A stretch of 33,369 nt of DNA from Chitinophagaceae bacterium (GCA_947374225.1 CANCAY010000020.1:1-33369), one strand, 5' to 3'; positions 7,475 to 16,853 are shown, counted from the stretch's first letter. Notes: generated from the sequence alone by a model not told the origin. Numbers and translations: made by a program.

Positions 7475-8971
7475 ATGACAACCAGATCTAAAAAAGTTTT
7501 AGTTATAGGAGCCGGATTTGCAGGTATGTCGGCAGCATCTTTTTTAGCAAAAAAAGGTTGGAGTGTAACAGTGATTGAAAAAAATACTTTGCCAGGCGGT
7601 CGTGCTAGGAAGTTTGAAGCGGAAGGTTTCACTTTTGATATGGGACCAAGTTGGTATTGGATGCCGGATATTTTTGAAAAATACTTTGCCAATTTTGGTA
7701 AAAAAGTTAGTGATTATTATCAACTACAAAGACTAGATCCCTCTTACAGAGTTTATTTTGAAAAAGCAGCATGGGATATGCCTGCTAATTATGAGCAATT
7801 ACAGTCCTTACTAGAGTCGGTAGAACCTGGAGCAGCTAAGGCATTAGATTTGTTTTTAGCAGAAGCTAAATTTAAATATGATATTGGTGTAGGTAAATTG
7901 GTTCAACAACCTGGTCTTTCTTTGACTGAGTTTTTGGATATGGATTTGTTTAAAGGTATTTTCAAACTCGATGTTTTTCAGTCAATGAAAAAACATGTGG
8001 CTAAATATTTCAAGCATCCTTATATTCAGTTTTTAATGGAATTCCCTGTATTATTTTTAGGGGCATTGCCAGAAAAAACACCGGCATTATATAGTTTGAT
8101 GAACTATGCTGACATTAAAGGTGGGACTTGGTATCCTGAACATGGAATGTATAGTATTGTTCAAGCAATGTATGATTTAGCGACTTCATTAGGAGTACAA
8201 TTTCATTTAGGGGAGGAAGTGACTAGTATCAAAGTTGAAAATGGTCAAGCGAAACAAGTGTCAACTATATTGGGTGATACAGGAGAAGTAAAAACCTATG
8301 ATTTCGACGTAATAGTTGGAGCTGGCGATTACCACCACATAGAAACAAAATTACTAGATCCTGCATATCAGTCCTACTCTGAAAAATATTGGGACACAAG
8401 GGTGATGGCACCTAGTTCTTTATTATATTATGTTGGTTTGAATAAAAAAATTCCAGGGGCATTGCATCATTCCTTATTCTTTGATACTGATTTTGGGGTA
8501 CATGGTAAAGAAATTTATTCAGACCCTAAATGGCCAACTAGACCTTTATTTTATGCTTCTGTACCTTCTGTGACGGACCCAACTGTAGCACCAGCAGGTT
8601 GTGAAAACTTATTTTTATTAATACCAATTGCAGCTGGCTTAGCAGGGGATACAGAAGAAATTAGAACACATTATTTTAATGAAATTATTGGACGTTTGGA
8701 GCAAAAATGGGGGCTGTCTATAATGGATTCTATTATTTATAAAAGGTCATATGCGGTAAGTGATTTCAAGGCAGACTATCATTCTTTTAAAGGGAATGCG
8801 TATGGGCTGGCTAATACTTTATTGCAAACGGCAAATTTAAAGCCGTCTTGTAAAAGTAAAAAAATAAAAAACTTATATTACGCTGGTCAATTGACAGTTC
8901 CAGGGCCAGGCGTCCCACCAAGTTTGATTAGTGGAGAAGTAGTAGCGAATTTAATTGATAAAAATAACTAA
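7475..8971 (+). CDS. crtI: phytoene desaturase
   Basis: This 498-residue CrtI-type FAD-dependent desaturase converts phytoene to lycopene at the membrane. The N-terminal dinucleotide-binding motif GAGFAG (12-17) is followed by SVTVIEKNTLPGGRARKFE and FTFDMGPSWYWMPDIF, characteristic of CrtI. The C-terminal FAD-contacting segment NLYYAGQLTVPGPGVPPSL is intact. Length is normal. It begins 4 nt after the sigma-factor stop codon and leads the structural part of the operon (crtI, crtB, crtZ, crtY). Together these genes account for a route from geranylgeranyl diphosphate to zeaxanthin. No crtW-like ketolase is present, so keto-carotenoids are not predicted from this operon. Confidence 0.95.
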   Translation: MTTRSKKVLVIGAGFAGMSAASFLAKKGWSVTVIEKNTLPGGRARKFEAEGFTFDMGPSWYWMPDIFEKYFANFGKKVSDYYQLQRLDPSYRVYFEKAAWDMPANYEQLQSLLESVEPGAAKALDLFLAEAKFKYDIGVGKLVQQPGLSLTEFLDMDLFKGIFKLDVFQSMKKHVAKYFKHPYIQFLMEFPVLFLGALPEKTPALYSLMNYADIKGGTWYPEHGMYSIVQAMYDLATSLGVQFHLGEEVTSIKVENGQAKQVSTILGDTGEVKTYDFDVIVGAGDYHHIETKLLDPAYQSYSEKYWDTRVMAPSSLLYYVGLNKKIPGALHHSLFFDTDFGVHGKEIYSDPKWPTRPLFYASVPSVTDPTVAPAGCENLFLLIPIAAGLAGDTEEIRTHYFNEIIGRLEQKWGLSIMDSIIYKRSYAVSDFKADYHSFKGNAYGLANTLLQTANLKPSCKSKKIKNLYYAGQLTVPGPGVPPSLISGEVVANLIDKNN

Positions 8972-8989
8972 TAAAAAAAGTATCATACA

Positions 8990-9832
8990 ATGTCATCTTT
9001 AAAATTATATAATGAAGTAGCCGCTTATAGTAGTAAGTACACTACGCTATTGTATAGTTCAAGCTTTTCTTCTTCTATTAAGCTTTTACATAAGGATTTG
9101 CAACAACCCATTTATGATATTTATGGGTTTGTTCGATTTGCAGACGAAATAGTAGATACTTTTCATGATTATGATAAGCCCACTTTGTTTAGACAATTTA
9201 AAGCAGATACTTATTTAGCATTGGAACAGGGGATAAGTTTAAATCCAATTTTACATAGATTTCAATTGACTTTTCATCAATATAAAATTGATCCCGCTTT
9301 GTTGGACGCGTTTTTATATAGTATGGAAATGGATTTGAACCAACATGTGCATGATGAAGCTTCATACCAAAAATATATTTATGGAAGCGCAGAAGTAGTT
9401 GGCCTAATGTGTTTATATATATTTTGTAATGGTAATTTAAATTTATTTGAAAAGCTAAAGCCAACTGCTCGAAGTTTGGGTGCTGCATTTCAAAAAGTTA
9501 ATTTTTTAAGAGATATTAAGGCAGATTTTGAAGGATTGGAAAGGGTTTATTTTCCAAACTGTGATTTTTCTAATTTCAGAATGGAGGACAAGCTTGCTAT
9601 TGAGGCAGATATCCAAAAAGATTTTGAGCAAGCATTAGAAGGTATTAAAGAATTACCTTTGCAATGCAGATTTGGAGTTTATGTAGCGTTTAAATACTAT
9701 TATTCTTTATTTAAGAAAATTAAAAAAACGAAACACCATGCGATTCTTAAAACAAGAATCAGAATTCCAGATTATGGGAAGATGTTTATTTTGGCAAAAG
9801 CAAAATTGAGAAGTCAGATAAATTTCTTGTAA
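8990..9832 (+). CDS. crtB: phytoene synthase
   Basis: This 280-residue squalene/phytoene synthase condenses two geranylgeranyl diphosphates to phytoene, the first committed carotenoid step. Both Asp-rich magnesium motifs are present: D52-EIV-D56 in FVRFADEIVD, and D175-IKA-D179 in KVNFLRDIKADFEGLERVYF. The second is the most diagnostic stretch of the family. It lies 18 nt after crtI on the same strand and is probably translated from the same mRNA. Squalene synthase would be the alternative, but the crt neighbours decide for CrtB. Confidence 0.95.
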   Translation: MSSLKLYNEVAAYSSKYTTLLYSSSFSSSIKLLHKDLQQPIYDIYGFVRFADEIVDTFHDYDKPTLFRQFKADTYLALEQGISLNPILHRFQLTFHQYKIDPALLDAFLYSMEMDLNQHVHDEASYQKYIYGSAEVVGLMCLYIFCNGNLNLFEKLKPTARSLGAAFQKVNFLRDIKADFEGLERVYFPNCDFSNFRMEDKLAIEADIQKDFEQALEGIKELPLQCRFGVYVAFKYYYSLFKKIKKTKHHAILKTRIRIPDYGKMFILAKAKLRSQINFL

Positions 9833-9879
9833 TTGTTATTGTAATTTGAATTGATTTAGTAATTTTTAAACTATTTGAT

Positions 9880-10350
9880 ATGTTATTTTTGATTGTGATG
9901 TTAATTACGTTTTTTTTAATGGAAGGAGTAACTTGGTTAACACATAAATATGTAATGCACGGATTTTTATGGTATTTACATGAGGACCACCATCAACCAA
10001 CTGGGCATGTATTGGAAAAAAATGATGCTTTCTTCTTAATATTTGCAATCCCAAGCATGGCTTGTATTTTTTACGGCACATTCGGAGGACCACTATGGGT
10101 AGCTGCTATTGGTACGGGAGTTGCTATGTATGGACTTGCTTATTTTATAGTACATGAGGTAGTCATTCATCAACGACTTAAATTTTTTACAAGATCTGAT
10201 TCTAGATATATCAAAACAATTCGTTGGGCGCATAAAATGCACCATAAGCATATGAATAAAGAAGATGGGGAAAGTTTTGGTATGCTATGGGTTGCTAAAA
10301 TGTATTGGGATAAGGTGAAACGCGACGAGAAGATACAAAACCAAGCTTAG
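9880..10350 (+). CDS. crtZ: beta-carotene hydroxylase (fatty-acid-hydroxylase type)
   Basis: The 156-residue membrane protein carries the full set of His motifs of the CrtZ di-iron hydroxylases: H22-x4-H27, H34-ED-H37-H38, H92-x4-H97 and H118-KM-H121-H122. Hydrophobic helices lie at about 1-20, 50-65 and 72-92. It adds hydroxyl groups to the beta-ionone rings of beta-carotene, giving zeaxanthin. It lies 47 nt after crtB and 11 nt before crtY. Length matches bacterial CrtZ. This gene makes a xanthophyll, rather than plain beta-carotene, the expected end product. Confidence 0.93.
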   Translation: MLFLIVMLITFFLMEGVTWLTHKYVMHGFLWYLHEDHHQPTGHVLEKNDAFFLIFAIPSMACIFYGTFGGPLWVAAIGTGVAMYGLAYFIVHEVVIHQRLKFFTRSDSRYIKTIRWAHKMHHKHMNKEDGESFGMLWVAKMYWDKVKRDEKIQNQA

Positions 10351-10361
10351 TTCTATATTTA

Positions 10362-11531
10362 TTGGAACAAGTAAATACATACGATTATATTATAGCTGGA
10401 GCAGGCTGTGCGGGCTTATCACTTCTGTATCATATACTTCAGGAACCAAATATATGTGCTAAAAAAATATTAGTAATCGATCAAAATTTGAGCAAATCAA
10501 ATGATCGAACCTGGTGTTTTTGGGAAAATAAGATAGGCCCATTCGAGTCCCTTGTTTGTAAAAAATGGGACACCATTTCTATACATCATAATAAGCTTAA
10601 TAAAGAACTTGCTACTGGTGCATATGAATATAAAATGATTCAAGGAATTGATTTTTATAATCATGTGATGAATGAAGCAAAGCAGTTCTCGAATATTACT
10701 TGGAAAGAATGTCGAATAACAGAAATAGATCAAATTGCATCTATTGGCATAGTACATTGGGAAGGAGGTTATGCTAATGCCCCTTTTGTTTTTTCTAGTA
10801 TTTTACCTATAGATACTTTGTACAAATTAAGCCAGGGGAATTTAGAAATTCCTTTCTTATGGCAGCACTTTAAAGGTCGTTTGGTTGAATTTGAAACTGA
10901 AGTATTTAAGCCTAATATAGCTAGACTAATGGATTTCAATGTAAGTCAGCATGACTATACAGGATTTATGTACTTATTGCCATTGAGTGATAAGAAAGCA
11001 TTAGTAGAGTACACTTTGTTTTCGCCTAAACTATTGGAAGAGCAGGAATATGACAATGAGATAGATAGCTATTTGTCACGTGAGTATAATGGGAAGCAAT
11101 ATACCATTTCACATACTGAAATGGGTGCAATTCCTATGACACAGTATTTAATTGATAAAAGTATAGCGCCAGTTTATGTAATTGGGACTTTGGGCAATGC
11201 CGTAAAAGCGAGTACAGGCTACGCTTTTCACTTTATACAGGAGCAGACCCATCAAATTGCGAATCAATTAGCAACTGGTAATGTTATAAATACAGAAGTG
11301 CATACTACTAGGCATTCTTTTTATGATGGAATATTACTTTATATATTGCAACATAAGAAAATGGAGGGAAAGGAAATATTTGCACGAATTTTTGAAAAAA
11401 ATAATGCGTCAACTATTTTTAAATTTTTATCTAATACTTCTGCTCTTCTTGAAGACATCAAAATAATGCGCAGTTTACCTACTCGTATTTTTCTACCAGC
11501 AGCATTGAAGGTTTTATTTCGGCGGGCATAG
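10362..11531 (+). CDS. crtY: lycopene beta-cyclase
   Basis: This 389-residue flavoprotein cyclises both ends of lycopene to beta-carotene. The N-terminal FAD/NAD motif is GAGCAG (13-18), preceded by YDYIIA. NDRTWCFWE (47-55) is the conserved cyclase motif. The start is read as TTG at 10362, 11 nt after the crtZ stop. In-frame ATG codons upstream are cut off by a stop, and the next one inside lies beyond the nucleotide-binding fold, so TTG is the best choice. It ends the carotenoid operon. The C-terminal half is less conserved, as usual for CrtY. Confidence 0.92.
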   Translation: MEQVNTYDYIIAGAGCAGLSLLYHILQEPNICAKKILVIDQNLSKSNDRTWCFWENKIGPFESLVCKKWDTISIHHNKLNKELATGAYEYKMIQGIDFYNHVMNEAKQFSNITWKECRITEIDQIASIGIVHWEGGYANAPFVFSSILPIDTLYKLSQGNLEIPFLWQHFKGRLVEFETEVFKPNIARLMDFNVSQHDYTGFMYLLPLSDKKALVEYTLFSPKLLEEQEYDNEIDSYLSREYNGKQYTISHTEMGAIPMTQYLIDKSIAPVYVIGTLGNAVKASTGYAFHFIQEQTHQIANQLATGNVINTEVHTTRHSFYDGILLYILQHKKMEGKEIFARIFEKNNASTIFKFLSNTSALLEDIKIMRSLPTRIFLPAALKVLFRRA

Positions 11532-11564
11532 TGCAAATACTTGCTATTAATAAGTAAATTTGCA
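11532..11564. other. Imperfect hairpin after crtY
   Basis: TGCAAATACTT (11532-11542) pairs with AAGTAAATTTGCA (11552-11564), leaving a two-base bulge and a 9-nt loop, directly after the crtY stop codon. No T-run follows on the plus strand, so a classical terminator is not supported. It may act as a 3'-end stabiliser or weak terminator between the crt operon and the tRNA. Confidence 0.4.
11555..11562 (+). promoter_or_regulatory. -7 box of the tRNA-Arg gene
   Basis: TAAATTTG matches TAnnTTTG exactly and ends 6 nt before the tRNA 5' end, the expected distance for starting transcription at or next to the mature tRNA. No clear -33 TTG is seen at normal spacing. The box overlaps the right arm of the hairpin after crtY. 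Confidence 0.4.
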
Positions 11565-11568
11565 AAAT

Positions 11569-11640
11569 GGCCTTGTCGTACAATGGTTAGTACAAGAGTT
11601 TCCGAAGCTCTAAATCCCAGTTCGATTCTGGGTGAGGCTA
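11569..11640 (+). tRNA. tRNA-Arg (anticodon CCG)
   Basis: The 72-nt cloverleaf folds as follows. The acceptor GGCCTTG (11569-11575) pairs with TGAGGCT (11633-11639) using G-U pairs. The D stem is GTAC/GTAC and the anticodon stem AGAGT/GCTCT, with a seven-base loop TTCCGAA giving anticodon CCG at 11602-11604. The variable loop has 4 nt, and the T arm is CCCAG-TTCGATT-CTGGG. The discriminator is A11640. CCA is not encoded. It reads CGG codons. Confidence 0.93.
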
Positions 11641-11699
11641 CAAATAGTCATAAAATTTGAATGGTAATTTTGAATAAGAATAATTTTTAATCAATAAGT

Positions 11700-12398
11700 A
11701 TGAAAATAGAAATCTGGTCTGACATTGTTTGTCCCTTCTGCTATATAGGAAAACGTAAATTCGAAATTGCTTTGGCTGCATTCCCCGCAAAGGATGAGGT
11801 GGAAATAGAATGGCGTAGCTTTCAGTTAGATCCTGCTATGCAAAATATTCCAGGCAAATCCGTGCATGCATATTTAGCGGAACGCAAAGGTTGTAGTTTA
11901 GAGGAAGCTAAGGATATGAATAATATGATGTCGAATGTTGCAAAAGAAGTGGGCTTAGACTATAATTTTGATATTGCTGTAATTAACAATACATTAAATG
12001 CGCACAGGCTCCTTCACTTTGCCAAAACTAAGGGGCTACAAAGTGAATTGAAAGAAAGATTATTCCATGCTTACTATACAGAAGGGAAGGATGTTTCTGC
12101 TATTGAATCACTTTCAGCATTGGCTTCTGAAGTTGGATTGGATAAGGAAGAAGTAATGCAGGTTTTAACTTCTGATACATTTAAAAATGAAGTGGAATTA
12201 GATCAATATTACGCAGAACAAGTAGGTGCTAGAGGCGTTCCGTTTTTTGTATTCAATAATAAATTTGCAGTATCTGGCGCACAGCCCCCTGAGTTGTTTA
12301 GCGAGGTTTTAGAAAAAGTTTGGAAGGACGAGCACCCGGATAATATAGAAGGTGATATAACTGGTGCGGTTTGTGGTCCGGATGGCAATTGTGATTAG
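11700..12398 (+). CDS. FrnE-like DsbA-family dithiol oxidoreductase
   Basis: The 232-residue thioredoxin-fold protein has the active-site C11-PF-C14 in IWSDIVCPFCYIGKR and the cis-proline P181 in GARGVPFFVFN. The long helical insertion between them is typical of the DsbA/FrnE/2-hydroxychromene-2-carboxylate isomerase family. It has no signal peptide, so it should act in the cytoplasm, unlike classical DsbA. A second Cys pair, C225-x5-C231, lies in the C-terminal tail; a similar tail pair is known from Deinococcus FrnE, a cytoplasmic disulfide isomerase linked to oxidative stress. It stands alone after the tRNA gene. A TAATTTTG box at 11665-11672 could be its -7 element, but there is no matching -33. 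Confidence 0.85.
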   Translation: MKIEIWSDIVCPFCYIGKRKFEIALAAFPAKDEVEIEWRSFQLDPAMQNIPGKSVHAYLAERKGCSLEEAKDMNNMMSNVAKEVGLDYNFDIAVINNTLNAHRLLHFAKTKGLQSELKERLFHAYYTEGKDVSAIESLSALASEVGLDKEEVMQVLTSDTFKNEVELDQYYAEQVGARGVPFFVFNNKFAVSGAQPPELFSEVLEKVWKDEHPDNIEGDITGAVCGPDGNCD

Positions 12399-12447
12399 TA
12401 CTAAATACTAAAAATGGTTTTAATTTAAATAAATAAAAATATATAAT

Positions 12448-13164
12448 ATGGAATCATTAGCAAACAAAATAGCATTTGTGACAGGTGCAGGAAAGGGAAT
12501 TGGAAAAGCCATTGCGATTGCATTGGCCAAGGAAGGTGCACATGTAGGCTTAATGTCTAGAACTGAAAAGGATTTAATTGCTGTAGCTGATGAAATTGAA
12601 AAATTAGGAGTTAAAGCTTTTATAGTTACCGGTGATGTAAGTAATATAGAGGAAGTGAATTTGGCAGTACAGAAAGCAATGGAAGCTTTGGGGCCTATTG
12701 ACATTTTAATTAATAATGCGGGTATTGGAACTTTTGGTAAATTTTTAGAATTAGAACCTGCTGTTTGGGAAAATATGATAAAGGTGAATTTATTAGGAGT
12801 TTACTATGTTACGCGCGCAGTATTACCACAAATGATAGAAAGAAAAACGGGTGATATTATTAATATTTCTTCTACCGCAGGTAAGTCGGGTAGTGCCGTT
12901 ACAAGTGCTTATAGCGCTTCTAAATTTGGTGTCTTTGGTTTAACGGAAAGCTTGATGCAGGAAGTTCGCAAACACAATATTAGAGTAACTGCTTTAGCGC
13001 CTAGTACAGTTGTTACAGAGTTAGCACAAAGTGCCAACTTAATTACTGGTGATGCAGAAAAAGTGATGCATCCCGAGGATTTTGCTGAATTAATTATTGC
13101 TCAGTTAAAATTGAATAGAAGGGTATTCGTAAAAGAAGCAAGTATTTTTTCTACAAATCCATAA
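12448..13164 (+). CDS. short-chain dehydrogenase/reductase (FabG-like)
   Basis: The 238-residue classical SDR has the cofactor motif TGAGKGIG (12-19), NNAG (89-92) and the catalytic tetrad N114, S142, Y155 and K159 (ISSTAG, YSASK). Arg38 in LMSRTEKDL favours NADP(H). Length and motifs fit 3-oxoacyl-ACP reductase-like enzymes, but this family is broad. The neighbours (a FrnE-like gene upstream, a convergent nifJ downstream) do not fix a substrate. A housekeeping FabG would normally lie in a fab cluster, so this is probably a paralogue. It ends 40 nt from the convergent nifJ gene. Confidence 0.85.
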   Translation: MESLANKIAFVTGAGKGIGKAIAIALAKEGAHVGLMSRTEKDLIAVADEIEKLGVKAFIVTGDVSNIEEVNLAVQKAMEALGPIDILINNAGIGTFGKFLELEPAVWENMIKVNLLGVYYVTRAVLPQMIERKTGDIINISSTAGKSGSAVTSAYSASKFGVFGLTESLMQEVRKHNIRVTALAPSTVVTELAQSANLITGDAEKVMHPEDFAELIIAQLKLNRRVFVKEASIFSTNP

Positions 13165-13204
13165 CTATATAGTTTTATTTAATGTTTATTCCGATACATT
13201 AATC

Positions 13205-16200
13205 TTAGAGTTCTCTAAAAGCTTGTAATTTCTCCCAACGGTTATGCATTCCTGCATTGGCTTGATCTAAGAAATCATGTGCTTTGTCTGGATAATTATT
13301 CTTAATAGTAGCGAATCGATTTTCATTGTATAAGAAATCTTCCATTGGAATTGAAGGGTCTTTACTGTCTAATGTAAATCTTTTCCCTTTTTCGTTATTG
13401 GGGTTATAACGGAATAGGGGCCAGTAGCCAGATTTTACAGCTAAGTCCTGTTGATCTAGTCCATGACACATGTCGTAGCCATGTGCAATACAATGACTAT
13501 AAGCAATTATAATGGATGGGCCAGGGAATGCTTCTGCTTCTAAAATTGTTTTTAGTGCATGTACGTCATTGGCCCCCATAGAGATTTCGGCAACAAAGGC
13601 TTTACCATGTGCCATAGCTTGCATTGCTAGATCTTTTTTACCTGTTGTTTTACCTTTAATTGCAAATTTAGCACTAGCGCCAATAGGAGATGATTTTGAT
13701 TTTTGACCACCCGTATTAGAATATACTTCTGTGTCTAACACTAAAATATTTACATTCTCTCCGGTTGATAATACATGGTCTAAGCCACTAAATCCAATAT
13801 CATAAGCCCAGCCATCACCACCTACAATCCACATGGATTTTTTTTCTAAGGATCCCACTACTTGACGCAATAAATTTGCATCTGGATTAGTACTCTTACT
13901 TAAACGATTTTTTATCTCATTTACATTCATGCGTTGTTTTATGATAGCTACTTCATCTGTCTCTTCGTTTGCTATAATTTCATCTACCAATTCAGCACCT
14001 AATTCATCTCTTAATTTTTTTAATAATGAAAATGCATAAGTCCGTTTCATGTCGGTAGCTAATTTAATACCTAAGCCAAATTCAGCATTGTCTTCAAATA
14101 AAGAGTTCGCCCAAGCAGGGCCATTGCCTGCTGCATTCATACTCCATGGGGTAGTTGGTAGATTTCCTCCAAATATGGAGGAGCAGCCTGTTGCATTTGC
14201 AACAATCATTCTGTCTCCAAATAATTGAGTTAATAGTTTTAAATAGGGGGTTTCTCCGCATCCACTGCAGGCACCAGAAAATTCAAATAATGGCTCTAGG
14301 AATTGAGACCCCTTCACTGTTGACCTATTAATTCTAGTTCTATCAATATCGGGAAGTGAAAGGAAAAAGTCCCAATTCTGTTTTTCAGTTTCTTTCAATG
14401 GAATTACATCCTGCATATTGATAGCCTTATGACCTGGCTCTGTTTTACTTTCAATAGGGCAGAATTCGACGCATAAATTACAGCCTGTACAATCCTCTAT
14501 AGCAACTTGTAATGTATAAGATTCAGACTCTTTCATAAATTCTTTTCCAATAGGACTCACATGCTTAAAAAAGCTTGGGGCATTTTTTAAATTGCTATTG
14601 TCATATACTTTTGGACGAATGGCAGCATGAGGACAAACAAAGAAACATTTGCCACATTGTGAGCATAAATTAGGATCCCAAACTGGTACTTGTTCTGCTA
14701 TATTTCTTTTTTCGTATTTAGTTGTTGCAGAAGGGTAAGTGCCATCAGCAGGGAATGCGCTAACAGGTAATTCATCTCCTTCTCCCGCAATAATTTTACC
14801 CAATACATTTTTTACAAAATCTGGCGCATTGGATGAAACAGCAGGCGATAATTCTTTAGTGCCTATGCTGAAAGTTGAATAATCTAATAAAAATAAGTTT
14901 TCTAAAGTTTTGTCAATGGCATCAAAGTTCTTTTTAACCACAGCTTCTCCCTTTTTTCCATAGGTTTTCTTTACAGCATTTTTGATGGCAGTGATAGCCT
15001 CCTCTTTTGGCATAATATTTGAAATAGCAAAGAAGCATGTTTGTAAAATTGCGTTAATGCGAGACCCCATGCCAGTTTCCTTGGCTACTTTAGACGCATT
15101 GATAACATATAGTTTTAATTTTTTTTCAACAATTTCTTTTTGAATGGTATAGGGGATATGTTGCCATACTTCCTCGCTATTAAATGGGGCATTCAATAAG
15201 AAAGTGGCTCCATATTCAACGTCTTTTAAAATATCATAAGTTTCTAAATAATGAAAATGATGACAAGCAACAAAATTGGCTGAATTAATTAAATAACTTG
15301 AGCCTATCGGATGATCACTAAAGCGTAAATGTGAAACAGTCAGAGAACCTGATTTTTTTGAATCATATACAAAGTAAGCCTGTACATGATTTGGGGTTAC
15401 ATCACCAATTATTTTAATGGTATTTTTATTAGCACTAACAGTTCCGTCTGCGCCTAATCCAAAAAACAATCCTCTAAATAAATGTTGGTCTTCTAAGCTA
15501 AAATTTTTGTCATACGCTAAACTTGTATTAGTCAAGTCGTCTTCAATACCAATGGTAAAACCATTTTTAGGTTTAACATTTGTTAATTCATCAAAAATGG
15601 CTTTAATCATAGCTGGGTTAAATTCTTTAGACGCTAAGCCATATCTGCCCCCAATCACTTTTGGCATCACCCCTTCCCATTCAGCATGCAAGGCATTAAT
15701 AACATCCATAAACAAGGGTTCACCAATAGCTCCAGTTTCTTTGCATCTATCCAATACGGCTATTTGTTTTACACTAGTTGGGATGGCTTTAATAAAATGA
15801 GTTACGGAGAATGGTCGATATAAGTGAACACATATATAACCGGTTTTTTCTCCTTTTTTATTTAAATAGTCTACAGTTTCTTTTACAGCGGTTGAACCAG
15901 AACCCATTATTATAATAATTCGATCTGCATTTTCATGTCCATAGTATTCAAATAATTTATAGGCGCGTCCTGTAAGCTTTTCAAAATCTCTCATGGTGGA
16001 TGCTACAATAGCGGGGACTTTCCAGTGGTAGGAATTTGCGGCTTCTCTACTTTGAAAAAATACATCTGGATTTTGTGCAGTACCTCTTATGAATGGATTT
16101 TCTGGGTTTAAAGATCTTTGACGATGTCTAGCAACTTGATCTTCGTCAATCATTGCTTTAATTTCATTGTCAGTCAATAGCTCCACTTCATTTATTTCAT

Positions 16201-16750
16201 GAGAGGTTCTAAAACCATCAAAAATATTTAAAAATGGGATACTCGATTTAAGGGTAGCAGAAGTTGCAATCATAGCCATGTCATGCGCTTCTTGCGCATT
16301 ATTCCCAAACAACATGGCAAAGCCAGTAGAACGAACTGCCATCACATCGCTATGATCTCCAAAAATTGATAAAGCATGTGTTGCTAATGCTCTGGCTGCG
16401 ATATGAAATACAGTTGGTGTTAATTCTCCAGCTATCTTATACATATTCGGGATCATTAATAGCAAGCCTTGGGAGCAAGTAAAAGTAGATGCTAATGCAC
16501 CACCTTGCAATGCCCCATGTATAGCACCTGCAGCACCGGCTTCACTTTGCATTTCAATAATTGTTGGAATCTCTCCGAATATATTTTGTCTTTCATCACT
16601 GCTCCATTCTTCTGCAAATTCGCCCATTGTTGAAGAGGGGGTAATAGGATATATAGCACATACTTCGCTGGTTTTATAGGCAATATGAACGGCTGCTTCA
16701 TTACCATCAATGACGGCAATATTTTTCTTTTTTGAATTGGAGCTTTTCAT
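13205..16750 (-). CDS. nifJ: pyruvate:ferredoxin (flavodoxin) oxidoreductase
   Basis: This is a full-length single-chain PFOR of about 1181 residues from the ATG at 16750; a TTG at 16780 would add ten residues with no family support. It oxidises pyruvate to acetyl-CoA and CO2 and reduces ferredoxin or flavodoxin. In order: an N-terminal pyruvate-binding domain (IYPITPSSTMGEFAEEW), a central gamma/EKR part, and a dicluster ferredoxin domain near residues 690-765 with CSQCGKCFFVCP and CTGCNLCVEFCP. The C-terminal thiamine-diphosphate domain carries CSGCGETPY and a GDGWAYDIG...NTGG motif near residue 1000. All cluster ligands look intact. It lies on the same strand as, and downstream of, the nuo operon, with one small gene between. 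It makes low-potential electrons next to a complex I that lacks its NADH module. The enzyme is usually oxygen-sensitive, so it may work in low oxygen. Confidence 0.95.
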   Translation of the reverse strand: MKSSNSKKKNIAVIDGNEAAVHIAYKTSEVCAIYPITPSSTMGEFAEEWSSDERQNIFGEIPTIIEMQSEAGAAGAIHGALQGGALASTFTCSQGLLLMIPNMYKIAGELTPTVFHIAARALATHALSIFGDHSDVMAVRSTGFAMLFGNNAQEAHDMAMIATSATLKSSIPFLNIFDGFRTSHEINEVELLTDNEIKAMIDEDQVARHRQRSLNPENPFIRGTAQNPDVFFQSREAANSYHWKVPAIVASTMRDFEKLTGRAYKLFEYYGHENADRIIIIMGSGSTAVKETVDYLNKKGEKTGYICVHLYRPFSVTHFIKAIPTSVKQIAVLDRCKETGAIGEPLFMDVINALHAEWEGVMPKVIGGRYGLASKEFNPAMIKAIFDELTNVKPKNGFTIGIEDDLTNTSLAYDKNFSLEDQHLFRGLFFGLGADGTVSANKNTIKIIGDVTPNHVQAYFVYDSKKSGSLTVSHLRFSDHPIGSSYLINSANFVACHHFHYLETYDILKDVEYGATFLLNAPFNSEEVWQHIPYTIQKEIVEKKLKLYVINASKVAKETGMGSRINAILQTCFFAISNIMPKEEAITAIKNAVKKTYGKKGEAVVKKNFDAIDKTLENLFLLDYSTFSIGTKELSPAVSSNAPDFVKNVLGKIIAGEGDELPVSAFPADGTYPSATTKYEKRNIAEQVPVWDPNLCSQCGKCFFVCPHAAIRPKVYDNSNLKNAPSFFKHVSPIGKEFMKESESYTLQVAIEDCTGCNLCVEFCPIESKTEPGHKAINMQDVIPLKETEKQNWDFFLSLPDIDRTRINRSTVKGSQFLEPLFEFSGACSGCGETPYLKLLTQLFGDRMIVANATGCSSIFGGNLPTTPWSMNAAGNGPAWANSLFEDNAEFGLGIKLATDMKRTYAFSLLKKLRDELGAELVDEIIANEETDEVAIIKQRMNVNEIKNRLSKSTNPDANLLRQVVGSLEKKSMWIVGGDGWAYDIGFSGLDHVLSTGENVNILVLDTEVYSNTGGQKSKSSPIGASAKFAIKGKTTGKKDLAMQAMAHGKAFVAEISMGANDVHALKTILEAEAFPGPSIIIAYSHCIAHGYDMCHGLDQQDLAVKSGYWPLFRYNPNNEKGKRFTLDSKDPSIPMEDFLYNENRFATIKNNYPDKAHDFLDQANAGMHNRWEKLQAFREL

Positions 16751-16853
16751 GCGATTAAAGTTTGTTAATTGATTAAACAAATTACTTTAATTGCAAAAAT
16801 CAAAATATGATTAAAGTCAGTACTGTAAAGGATTTAAGTAATAGAGAATAGAC

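Noticed and set aside
11532..11564. Strong intrinsic terminator of the crt operon
   Set aside because: The hairpin is real, but no T-run follows on the plus strand, so it is listed only as a hairpin.
12448..13164. SDR as part of the carotenoid pathway
   Set aside because: It is separated from crtY by a tRNA gene and a FrnE-like gene, and its motifs are generic, so there is no real link.
15417..15800. 127-codon plus-strand frame
   Set aside because: It is antisense to the conserved nifJ coding region and resembles no protein family.
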